From NCBI RefSeq assembly GCF_024054035.1, contig NZ_JAMXQU010000009.1, positions 1 through 64,000 on the forward strand: 64,000 nt of DNA, read 5' to 3'. This document shows positions 27,848 to 35,237 of this stretch, piece by piece (positions within the stretch are counted from its first letter, which is position 1; each line of letters opens with the position of its first letter). A program made the translations under genes and the position numbers. This stretch comes from Asaia lannensis NBRC 102526 (GTDB lineage: Bacteria; Pseudomonadota; Alphaproteobacteria; Acetobacterales; Acetobacteraceae). The notes beneath the pieces are model-generated. The model saw nothing but the letters and a program-made list of their open reading frames with translations, did not search any database and was not told where the DNA came from.

Positions 27848-29424
27848 GAGGATTTCTCCCGGTTCTGTCCACTCATCAAGGCGCCGAGGCGTCCGCGGTC
27901 GAAATCACTGCGCTCGACAACCGTCATCAACTGACCGGCGCACAGGACGGCAATGCGATCACTGAGCGCCATCAGCTCGTCCAGATCCTCGGATACGAGC
28001 ACGACGGCGCGCCCCTCGTCGCGGATATCGGCCAACGCCTCGCGCATTGTCGCAATGGCGCCGATATCGAGGCCGCGACTGGGATAGCTTGCGATCAGGG
28101 CACGATGGGCAATCATGCGTTCGCGCGCCAGCACCATGCGCTGCTGGTTGCCCCCCGAAAGACCGCGTATCGGCGTCAGCGGATCAGCAACCGTAACCTG
28201 CGCCTGTTTCAGAAGAGACGTGGTGAAGGCCATGGCAGCCTGGGCGTGATAGGCAAAGCGCCCGCCAACCGGATGCGTTCTGAAAACACGCATGACCGCA
28301 TTATCGACCACACCGAGCGCGGGTGCGAGTGCCTTGTGCAACCGGTCTTCCGGGACATAACCGATCCCGGCTGCGCGAAACGCATCGGGAGAGCTGCCCT
28401 GCATCGCCTTGTCCCCTATGCGGACCTGTCCGGTTTCAGGGGGATGCAGTCCAGCCAGCATATCTGCCAGCTCGGATTGCCCGTTCCCCGTGACCCCGGC
28501 CACGCCGAGAATTTCGCCAGCCCGGATGTCCAGCGAGAGCGGATGAAGCCGCAGGCGACCCGACCGATCACGTGCGGTGACATTGTCCAGACTGATGACG
28601 CATTCCCGTGTCTCACGCGGCGCCTTGCGTGGATAGGCGCTTTTCTGCTCGACAGGGCGTCCGATCATCTCTGTCACAAGCGTCGCAGGGTCTGTCTTGT
28701 CTACACGGTGACTGCCAGCCACACGCCCATGACGCAGGACGGTGACACGATCGGCGAGCGCCATGATTTCGTCGAGCTTGTGACTGATCAGAATGACCGC
28801 CCCGCCGCCATCGCGAAACCGACGCAGCGCGGCATAAAGCTCGCCCACTTCAAGGGGGCTGAGCACGGCTGTCGGTTCATCGAGAATGAGCAGCCGCGCA
28901 CCGCGCGAGAGAACGCGCAGGATCTCCACGCGCTGCTGTTCGCCAGCAGTAAGACTGTCGATCGGCGCATCGGGGCGTATATCGAGGCCAAATCGCGTGG
29001 CTTCCTGCGTGGCCCGTTTAGCCAGCGCGCCGGCGCTCAGCCAACGACCGGTTTCTTTCCATCCCAGCGCAAGATTCTCGGCCACGGTAAAACGCGAAAC
29101 CAGCTTGAAATGCTGGTGTACCATGCCAATCCCGGCTGCGATTGCTGCCTCGGGACTGTCGAACCGCACGCCGTAACCATCGAGAATAAGCTCGCCTTCA
29201 TCCGGCTGATACAACCCGGTGACGATATTCATGAGGGTCGACTTGCCCGCGCCGTTCTCACCGAGCAGCGCATGGATCTCGCCGGGGTAGAAATCGATCG
29301 TGACATCCTTGTTCGCGATCACACCGGGGAAAAACTTCGCAATGGCGGAGAGTGTCAGAAGCGGCGGTGCGCCAGCTGGAAGTGCTTCCGGCCGTTCACC
29401 GGCGCCATGGAACAGATCAGACAA
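27844..29424 (-). CDS. Nucleoside-type ABC transporter ATPase (two ABC domains)
   Basis: 526 residues with two fused nucleotide-binding domains, as in NupO, RnsB and RbsA. The first has GENGAGKST (Walker A), LTAGEQQRVEI (signature) and LLILDEPTAVL (Walker B). In the second, Walker A is degenerate (GVTGNGQSEL) and the signature is LSGGNQQRMVLARE. Walker B is altered (ALIASYPSRGLD, no Asp-Glu pair), as is usual in this family. It energises import of the BMP-bound ligand, probably purine nucleosides. Confidence 0.92.
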   Translation of the reverse strand: MSDLFHGAGERPEALPAGAPPLLTLSAIAKFFPGVIANKDVTIDFYPGEIHALLGENGAGKSTLMNIVTGLYQPDEGELILDGYGVRFDSPEAAIAAGIGMVHQHFKLVSRFTVAENLALGWKETGRWLSAGALAKRATQEATRFGLDIRPDAPIDSLTAGEQQRVEILRVLSRGARLLILDEPTAVLSPLEVGELYAALRRFRDGGGAVILISHKLDEIMALADRVTVLRHGRVAGSHRVDKTDPATLVTEMIGRPVEQKSAYPRKAPRETRECVISLDNVTARDRSGRLRLHPLSLDIRAGEILGVAGVTGNGQSELADMLAGLHPPETGQVRIGDKAMQGSSPDAFRAAGIGYVPEDRLHKALAPALGVVDNAVMRVFRTHPVGGRFAYHAQAAMAFTTSLLKQAQVTVADPLTPIRGLSGGNQQRMVLARERMIAHRALIASYPSRGLDIGAIATMREALADIRDEGRAVVLVSEDLDELMALSDRIAVLCAGQLMTVVERSDFDRGRLGALMSGQNREKSS

Positions 29425-30514
29425 GCCCGGAAACCCCCTCGACCTGCCAGTTCCAATGGAAGATTTCCATATCCGTCATCGTCTGACCTGCTGCGACCCT
29501 GATCCGCCCGGCTGAATCCCTGATCGGCCCGGTAAAGGGCGACCAGCCGCCAAGCATACGGTCGCGCGCGGCATCGGCTTCCTGTCTTATACTCTGCGGA
29601 ACGCGTGCGCCCCATGCATCGCGGTCGACACCGTGACCGAGCTTGAGGAACGTACCCGAAGGACGCCAGCGCCCGGCAAGGCGCGCGGAAATGAGATCGC
29701 GATAATAATCGACGAAGTCCAGCACGACGGAGCTGACATAAGCGTCGGGGCCGAACTGACGCATGTCGGTATTCCACATGGCGGCCCAAACGCCACGCTG
29801 CTGCGCAACTCTGAGATAACCCGGATCGTCCATGATACCGCACAGGAAATCGCAACCGCTATCGATCAGTGCTGCCCCTGCCGAGGCGGCTGCCTGCGGG
29901 TCGAACCATGAATTGATCGAGATGACGCGCATCGTCGCCTGCGGATTGACCGAACGTGCACCGAGCAGGGTAGCGTTCGCACTGGCGATAACCGATGTGG
30001 TGGGAAAAGAGGCGACATAGCCAAGACGGCCTGTCTTGCTCAGACGTGCGGCTGCGATGCCGATGACATAGCTCGCATACCAGTGGGTGATGTAATACCA
30101 GCCGAGATTGCCTGTTACGTTATTGCCGTCGCACTCCATGAAGCCGACATCGGGCGCCTGATCGGCAACATCCTTGATGAAATCACCATAATCGGAGGTA
30201 GCGATAACCATCTGCGCGCCCTCGGCCACGAACTGGCGGAACAGGCGCGTCGCATCTGCCGAATAGGGAATGCTTTCCACATAAAGAGAACGCATACGCG
30301 GAAAATGCGCCTTGAGAGCACGTATCGCCTTGTCATGCATCTGCGACCAGCCACCATCGTTGATCGGGCTGGTATGGCCGAAACCTACAAGCAGATCCTG
30401 CTCGGCAATCGGCGCGAAACGCGTGGCCGCGCGCGCAAACGATGTAAGGGCAGCGCATCCCGCTGCGCCTAGCATGGCGCGACGGGTCAGCAACGGGGGT
30501 GTTTTCAGTGGCAT
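29417..30514 (-). CDS. BMP-family (BmpA/NupN-like) substrate-binding protein
   Basis: 365 residues. The N terminus carries a twin-arginine motif (LTRRAMLGAAG) and hydrophobic stretch ending at FARAA; there is no lipobox, so a soluble periplasmic protein is expected. The core has the BMP-type GFGHTSPINDGGWSQMHDKAI opening and the GVDRDAWG hinge region. BMP proteins bind purine nucleosides or related bases. It overlaps the ATPase (8 bp) and the GST-like gene (10 bp), so uptake and oxidation genes are in one operon. Confidence 0.9.
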   Translation of the reverse strand: MPLKTPPLLTRRAMLGAAGCAALTSFARAATRFAPIAEQDLLVGFGHTSPINDGGWSQMHDKAIRALKAHFPRMRSLYVESIPYSADATRLFRQFVAEGAQMVIATSDYGDFIKDVADQAPDVGFMECDGNNVTGNLGWYYITHWYASYVIGIAAARLSKTGRLGYVASFPTTSVIASANATLLGARSVNPQATMRVISINSWFDPQAAASAGAALIDSGCDFLCGIMDDPGYLRVAQQRGVWAAMWNTDMRQFGPDAYVSSVVLDFVDYYRDLISARLAGRWRPSGTFLKLGHGVDRDAWGARVPQSIRQEADAARDRMLGGWSPFTGPIRDSAGRIRVAAGQTMTDMEIFHWNWQVEGVSGLV

Positions 30515-31071
30515 GACGGAATTCCGGGCATCACGACAAATCCGGGCTGCTCGCGCATTTCACGGACGAAACGACGAAGCGCGGGATAAAGATCGAGCGC
30601 GATATCGAGATCGCGCGCCAGCCCGGCAATGGGAAAAACCACAATATCGATAGCGCCGATCCTCTCTCCGGAGAGCCATTTATTACCTGCCAGGAGCGTG
30701 TTGGCCAGATGGTCTTCCAGTTCACGATAAAGACAGGTCATGTCCTCTGTCTCCGGGCGCACAGGCATTGTTGCGGCGAATGCCGTGCGCCTGGCCACAG
30801 AAAACGCCTCCAGTCCCTCAATGGCCCAGTGCATTTGCGCGATCCTGTCCGGTCCGGGCCATGGAAGCGCGCCCGGGCACAGACGCGAGAGCTGCTGGAT
30901 ACATTCATAAAGGCCGACGCAACAGACGCCCTCGTCCTCATCGGTCAGGGTTGGCCCAAAGGTCTCGGCGCGTCGGTCCGTGGTCATGACGAGGGGAACA
31001 GAAGCCAGGGAAGCGGCCAGACGCACTGCATAGCTGCGCTCGTCGATCATCCATCCATGCAGGGTCAGCAT
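30505..31071 (-). CDS. GST-like protein (NdmE-like accessory subunit candidate)
   Basis: 188 residues from the ATG at 31071, which overlaps the Rieske stop; a longer reading from 31110 is possible. The N-terminal half gives a thioredoxin-like fold start (LTLHGWMIDERSYAVRLAASLASVPL) and the C-terminal half is helical with GAIDIVVFPIAGLARDLD, which corresponds to the conserved GST N-capping Asp region. The usual catalytic Tyr/Ser/Cys near residue 10 is not clearly present. In the caffeine system NdmE is a GST homologue with a structural role. The position beside a Rieske protein suggests the same here. Function is inference. Confidence 0.7.
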   Translation of the reverse strand: MLTLHGWMIDERSYAVRLAASLASVPLVMTTDRRAETFGPTLTDEDEGVCCVGLYECIQQLSRLCPGALPWPGPDRIAQMHWAIEGLEAFSVARRTAFAATMPVRPETEDMTCLYRELEDHLANTLLAGNKWLSGERIGAIDIVVFPIAGLARDLDIALDLYPALRRFVREMREQPGFVVMPGIPSCH

Positions 31072-31661
31072 ACGATTTCCTCGAGCGTATCGCGCAGATG
31101 TGTCAGCCATTGCGCTGCCTTCAGACGCGCGCTTTCATCGCTTACTGCCATATGAACCATGGTAATCCCGACCTGAGGCGTGTGAAGGGCCAACAGCCGA
31201 TCGGCAGACAGGCGCCACTGCCCTTCCTCAAGCACAAGGCTTGCTCTCGTTTCGTTTTCAGGCGCGCGTATGGCCAGGCTCCTGACGCCATACCAGTTGC
31301 CCTGGGCAGGTGCGATCGCCGCGCGCGCGCCACGATTGGCAAAATCGACCCATAGCATCCCGGCCTTCTCCACCACCTCGTAAACGCGGGTCCGGATCGT
31401 GGCAGGGGGATTGAGCGAGGGGTGAGCCGGTATGACCCGGCAATGCCCGTCACGATCGAACTGCCAGCCATGATACTGGCAGGTCAGACGGTCATTGCGC
31501 ATGAACCCGAGGCTCAGGCGCACACCGCGATGCGGGCAGCGATCCTCCCAGGCATGTGCAATCCCTTGCGCGTCGCGCCACAGAACGACCGGTTCGTCGT
31601 AGTGACGGGCCGGCATGATGTCGCCGTGCCGCAGATCTATCGAGAGCCCGACAGGGATCAT
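31065..31661 (-). CDS. Stand-alone Rieske [2Fe-2S] protein
   Basis: 198 residues. The Rieske cluster motifs are intact: CPH (C42, H44) and CQYHGW (C61, H64), spaced as in Rieske non-haem iron oxygenases. After the Rieske domain, about 90 residues follow that do not contain the N-x2-D-x2-H-x4-H iron site, so there is no catalytic domain. It should carry electrons to a partner. The likely partner is the Rieske-less catalytic subunit encoded divergently at 32013. It overlaps the acylphosphatase-like gene (ATGA) and the GST-like gene (7 bp). Confidence 0.88.
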   Translation of the reverse strand: MIPVGLSIDLRHGDIMPARHYDEPVVLWRDAQGIAHAWEDRCPHRGVRLSLGFMRNDRLTCQYHGWQFDRDGHCRVIPAHPSLNPPATIRTRVYEVVEKAGMLWVDFANRGARAAIAPAQGNWYGVRSLAIRAPENETRASLVLEEGQWRLSADRLLALHTPQVGITMVHMAVSDESARLKAAQWLTHLRDTLEEIVC

Positions 31662-31897
31662 GGCAAGCCCTCCTCATTCCAGTCCGTCACAAGACAGTTG
31701 GCCGGCCCGAGAACACAGGCCATGATGAACATATCGATCAGATCGCGCACGCCGTGCAGAAGAAAGACGATCCGACGACAGTCGAGATGAGCCGCGCTTA
31801 CCCTGATTGAAAGAAGCCGGGCACGGTTTTGCGCAAACAAGCGAAATGCTTCTGTATCGAAATGACCGCTCAGGTAGAGTGCCGTGCCTATTGTCAT
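31658..31897 (-). CDS. Acylphosphatase-fold protein lacking catalytic residues
   Basis: 79 residues from an ATG with a very strong ribosome site (GGAGGAAGGGAG). Secondary structure reads beta-alpha-beta-beta-alpha-beta: TALYLSGHF, TEAFRLFAQNRARLL, RVSAAHL, RRIVFLLHG, RDLIDMFIMACVLGP, CLVTDW. That is the acylphosphatase order and size, and the end (helix, Gly-Pro, strand to xxDW) fits well. The GxVQGVGFR loop with its catalytic Arg and the catalytic Asn are not visible, so enzymatic activity is doubtful. It is the first gene of the purine uptake and Rieske operon. The fold call is my inference. Confidence 0.6.
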   Translation of the reverse strand: MTIGTALYLSGHFDTEAFRLFAQNRARLLSIRVSAAHLDCRRIVFLLHGVRDLIDMFIMACVLGPANCLVTDWNEEGLP

Positions 31898-31950
31898 CGC
31901 TCCCTTCCTCCGCAGCCGGTTTGAGCATGATCCTGCCAGTAATAATTTTT

Positions 31951-31978
31951 TTGACAAGTGGAGAGCCACTATTAATGT
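31951..31978 (+). promoter_or_regulatory. Promoter of the oxygenase/deaminase operon with embedded inverted repeat
   Basis: A perfect -35 (TTGACA, 31951-31956) and a -10-like TAATGT (31973-31978) are 16 bp apart. Between them AGTGG and CCACT (31957-31970) form an inverted repeat, a possible operator. The start codon at 32013 follows by about 35 bp. The minus-strand operon starts within the same 115-bp gap. Confidence 0.55.
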
Positions 31979-32012
31979 TAACGATCATGCAACGTTGAGG
32001 AAACATGGCGCG

Positions 32013-32876
32013 ATGATCAGTGCTCCCCCTGCCGATGCCGTCTCGACCCGACAATGGTATCCGCTCGGCATGGTGGAAACGCTCACGACCGATGTCACTG
32101 AAACCCTGTTGCTGGACAGGCTGCTGCGTCTGCGCCGCACGGGCGATAACGAGGCACAGGTTACCGAAGGCAAGCGCGCCCTGCCCTGTGTTATACGCTA
32201 CGGCTATGTCTGGACGACGCTCGATCCGGATGAAATGTCCCGGAGCCATGTGCCGGTCATCGAAGAGGCGGACGAGCCTGACAGACGGCTCGTCTGCTGC
32301 GGCTCGATCACCGTTCATGCCTCGGGGCTGCGTGTGGTCGAGAACTTTCTCGACATGGCGCATTTTCCGTTCGTTCATACGGGGATTCTGGGAGCCGAGC
32401 CGCATACGGAGGTCGAACGCTATACGATCGAGACCCGTGAGGCAGGTCAGGAAATATGGGCAACCGATTGCCGCTTTTTTCAGCCACAGGGCGCGCTCTG
32501 TGCAGATGGCGGCCTTCTGACCGAGTACGTCTATCGCATCGCTGCGCCGTTCTCGACCCTGCTTTACAAAACGAACCCGAACACCCCCTCGCGCAAGGAC
32601 GTGATCGCCCTGTTCGTGCAGCCCATGACGCGCGCTATCTGCCGGGCTCACCCGGTCATGTTTCTGCTCGATGACGGTTCCGCCCTCGATGCCCTGGTCG
32701 AATTCCAGCAGATGATTTTCCTTCAGGATCGCAGCATTCTGGAAAACCAGCGGCCTGTTGCCATGCCCCTCGATGCGTCGACTGAGATACCCACCCTCGC
32801 CGACCGCTCTTCCATCGCCTATCGACGGTGGCTCAAGGCACAGGGGGTTACCTACGGCGCCGCACAAGGCGCCTGA
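32013..32876 (+). CDS. Rieske-less catalytic subunit of a Rieske-type oxygenase (NdmC-like)
   Basis: 287 residues from ATG 32013. It begins like a Rieske oxygenase alpha subunit (QWYPLGMVETL, residues 14-24) and rejoins the pattern at YGYVWTTLDP (63-72). The whole CxH...CxxH cluster segment between these is missing. The catalytic domain is intact: N111-x2-D114-x2-H117-x4-H122 provides the mononuclear iron ligands, and the late LVEFQQMIFLQD segment supplies the usual acidic ligand. Electron supply must come from a separate Rieske protein, as for NdmC in caffeine N7-demethylation. The downstream deaminases suggest a purine substrate. Confidence 0.85.
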   Translation: MISAPPADAVSTRQWYPLGMVETLTTDVTETLLLDRLLRLRRTGDNEAQVTEGKRALPCVIRYGYVWTTLDPDEMSRSHVPVIEEADEPDRRLVCCGSITVHASGLRVVENFLDMAHFPFVHTGILGAEPHTEVERYTIETREAGQEIWATDCRFFQPQGALCADGGLLTEYVYRIAAPFSTLLYKTNPNTPSRKDVIALFVQPMTRAICRAHPVMFLLDDGSALDALVEFQQMIFLQDRSILENQRPVAMPLDASTEIPTLADRSSIAYRRWLKAQGVTYGAAQGA

Positions 32877-32907
32877 TCAAGAACCCGGTACTATGACAGG
32901 AACAAAA

Positions 32908-33405
32908 ATGATCCATACGGCGTCGGATGACGATCTCGTTTTTCTTCGACATGCGTTTTCGGTAGCGGACCAGTCCCGCCTGGCGGGCGATCATCCTTTT
33001 GGAGCGATCCTGGTCGATGGCCAGGGCGAGATCGTCATGACCCAGGGTAATGGTTTCAGCAGCGAGGGCCATGACATGACGGCTCATGCAGAGCGTTTGC
33101 TGGCCAGCCGGGCAAGCAAGGCCTACAGCGCCAGTGCCCTGCGCGATTTCACCCTCTACAGTTCGGCAGAGCCTTGCGCCATGTGCGCGGGCGCCATTTA
33201 CTGGGCCGGTATAGGCCGTGTGGTTTACGGGCAGTCAGAGGCGCATCTCAAGGCCATGACCGGCAATCATCCGGAAAACCCGACACTGGATCTACCGTGC
33301 CGTCTCGTTTTCGCTGCAGGTCAGCGCGATACCGTCGTGATCGGCCCGTTGCTCGAGGAAGAAGCAGCCGATCTGCAACGCAGTTTCTGGGAAACGCATT
33401 CGTGA
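32908..33405 (+). CDS. CDA-fold nucleobase/nucleoside deaminase (GuaD-like)
   Basis: 165 residues from ATG 32908, chosen for the AGGA 7 bp upstream; ATG 32893 is possible. The zinc site is complete: HAER, with the His ligand and catalytic Glu, and SSAEPCAMCAGAIYWA, with the two Cys ligands of the PCxxC motif. The layout is that of bacterial guanine deaminases and TadA-like proteins; the AIYWAGIGRVVYG segment is close to Bacillus GuaD. Guanine to xanthine is the most likely reaction given the neighbours, but cytosine-type or modified-purine substrates cannot be excluded. Confidence 0.88.
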   Translation: MIHTASDDDLVFLRHAFSVADQSRLAGDHPFGAILVDGQGEIVMTQGNGFSSEGHDMTAHAERLLASRASKAYSASALRDFTLYSSAEPCAMCAGAIYWAGIGRVVYGQSEAHLKAMTGNHPENPTLDLPCRLVFAAGQRDTVVIGPLLEEEAADLQRSFWETHS

Positions 33406-33533
33406 CCGACCTCTGACTTTCATCGCCACCAGAATCTTCGCCCGCTCTCGAATTGCAAATGACGATCCGGATGTCCGCCCATCCGGAACAGGGCCATTGC
33501 GGAACGCCTCTTCATCTCGATACGGAGCCGTCC

Positions 33534-34895
33534 ATGTCTGCCCCTCGCACCTCACTGCTCATTACCGATGCCTTCCTCTATCTCGATCGTGGGCTGGAAA
33601 TCGCCAATGGCTGGATTTTCATAGAGAACGGACGTGTCGTCAGCCATGGCCCCATGACGACCACGCCACCCAAGGCTGAAACGCGCCTTTGCGCCAATGG
33701 CCGTATCGTGACGCCAGGCCTGGTCAATGCCCATCACCACATGTACCAGAACCTGACACGGTCCTACGCTCCTGTGGTCAACGGGACATTGTTCGAGTGG
33801 CTGAAGGGCCTATACCCGCTCTGGGCCACGCTGAATGAAGAGAGTGTCTATCTCTCTTCCTATGTCGCCATGATCGAACTGCTGCTTGGTGGCTGCACCA
33901 CTTCCATGGATCACCATTACGTGCACCCTCGTCCCAATCTGATCGACGCACAGATCAGGGCCGCCAGTGAGATCGGTTTCAGATTTCATGCGACGCGTGG
34001 CTCCATGACGCGCTCGGTCAAGGATGGCGGCCTGCCGCCGGATAGCGTGGTGCAGGATGAAGATACGATTCTGGAAGATAGCGAGCGGTTGATCCGGCGT
34101 TATCACGACCCGTCGCCGGGCGCGATGATACGCGTGGCGCTGGCGCCCTGTTCGCTGTTCAGCGTGTCAGAAACGATCATGAAAGAGAGCGCATCGATGG
34201 CAGAACGCCTCGATGTGCGTCTTCACACCCATCTTGCAGAAGACCACGACGAGGACCGCTACTGTCAGGAAGTTTATGGCTGCACCCCGACGGAATATTT
34301 CGAGCGCTCGGGCTGGGCGAGCGAGCGCTCCTGGGTTGCGCATTACATCTATCCTGCGACCGACGAAATCGATCGCCTCGCCCACAGAGGCGTTTGTGCA
34401 GCGCAATGCCCATGCTCGAACATGATGATCGGTGGCGGATCAGCCGATGCCATGGATTTGCGGCGTCGTGGCATGAAAGTCGGGCTGGGATGCGACGGTT
34501 CCGCCTCGACGGATCATGCTTCGCTCTGGCTGGAAGCGCGTATGGCCCTCCTCCTCGGGCGATATCGCAACGGACCGCACAGCATGACGGCACGCGATGC
34601 ACTGGACATGGCCACTCGTGGCGGGGCTGCCTGTCTGGGCCGGGAAGACGAAATCGGCCATCTGAGGCCAGGTGCCTGCGCCGATCTCGTGATCTGGCAG
34701 CTTCCTCCCTTCTCGCAGGCGGGCGCGCTCAGCGATCCTGTCGAGGCGCTCCTGCGCTGCGCACCCGCTACGGCCTGGACCACCGTCGTCAACGGGCGCA
34801 TTCTGGTGTCGGAGGGCGCACCCTGCCAGTCGGGTCTTGAAACCATCCTGCGCGCGCATGAGCACGCTGCACGCAGAATGCAAAAGCTCGATTGA
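33534..34895 (+). CDS. 8-oxoguanine-deaminase-type amidohydrolase
   Basis: 453 residues from ATG 33534 with GGAG upstream; an in-frame ATG at 33453 is less likely. It is an amidohydrolase-superfamily (COG0402) enzyme. The metal ligands are seen in VNAHHHM (N-terminal HxH), HTHLAED (third His region), AHYIYP and the late GCDGSAS Asp. The family includes 8-oxoguanine deaminase, which makes urate, along with isocytosine and cytosine deaminases; the MYQNLTRS and TTSMDHHYVHP stretches favour the 8-oxoguanine group. Beside a possible C8- or N7-acting oxygenase this would release urate-type products. Confidence 0.87.
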   Translation: MSAPRTSLLITDAFLYLDRGLEIANGWIFIENGRVVSHGPMTTTPPKAETRLCANGRIVTPGLVNAHHHMYQNLTRSYAPVVNGTLFEWLKGLYPLWATLNEESVYLSSYVAMIELLLGGCTTSMDHHYVHPRPNLIDAQIRAASEIGFRFHATRGSMTRSVKDGGLPPDSVVQDEDTILEDSERLIRRYHDPSPGAMIRVALAPCSLFSVSETIMKESASMAERLDVRLHTHLAEDHDEDRYCQEVYGCTPTEYFERSGWASERSWVAHYIYPATDEIDRLAHRGVCAAQCPCSNMMIGGGSADAMDLRRRGMKVGLGCDGSASTDHASLWLEARMALLLGRYRNGPHSMTARDALDMATRGGAACLGREDEIGHLRPGACADLVIWQLPPFSQAGALSDPVEALLRCAPATAWTTVVNGRILVSEGAPCQSGLETILRAHEHAARRMQKLD

Positions 34896-35237
34896 GGGTG
34901 CCTGTTCGGGCCGCTGGTCGGGCGTGAAGGCCCTTCGGGTCTGACACGACAAGTTATGGGAACCGGTCAGGGCGGTGTACGTCGTGACCGGTATCAACAT
35001 ACGAAATCTTCGCCCACATAGTAAGGGCACGCCCATGAACCTATCGCAAACAGACGATCGTGAAGACCAGCACTCCCACAAGCGACGACACGGGCTGAGA
35101 AGCGCACTGAAACACGCTCATGCATCTGTACGGAGACAGTCGCAGCCGATCCAGACACATTGCGAAACTGGTCTCGACAGAACAAGATCAGTAATGAGCC
35201 ATAATTCTTGTCTTTCAGTTCAGGATTCCGCATTCAG
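34896..35237. other. Intergenic region with inverted repeats
   Basis: Just after the amidohydrolase a small stem (GGGC/GCCC, 34918-34932) could end the transcript. ACCGGTCA (34962-34969) and TGACCGGT (34985-34992) form a perfect inverted repeat with a 15-base centre. A short open frame from 35035 is not protein-like. No gene is called. Confidence 0.45.

Noticed and set aside
28105-29502. 465-residue plus-strand frame opposite the ABC ATPase
   Set aside because: The minus strand holds the Walker and signature motifs of a two-domain ABC protein.
31674-32867. 397-residue minus-strand frame across the oxygenase gene
   Set aside because: It covers the divergent promoter and the catalytic subunit; composition is antisense-like.
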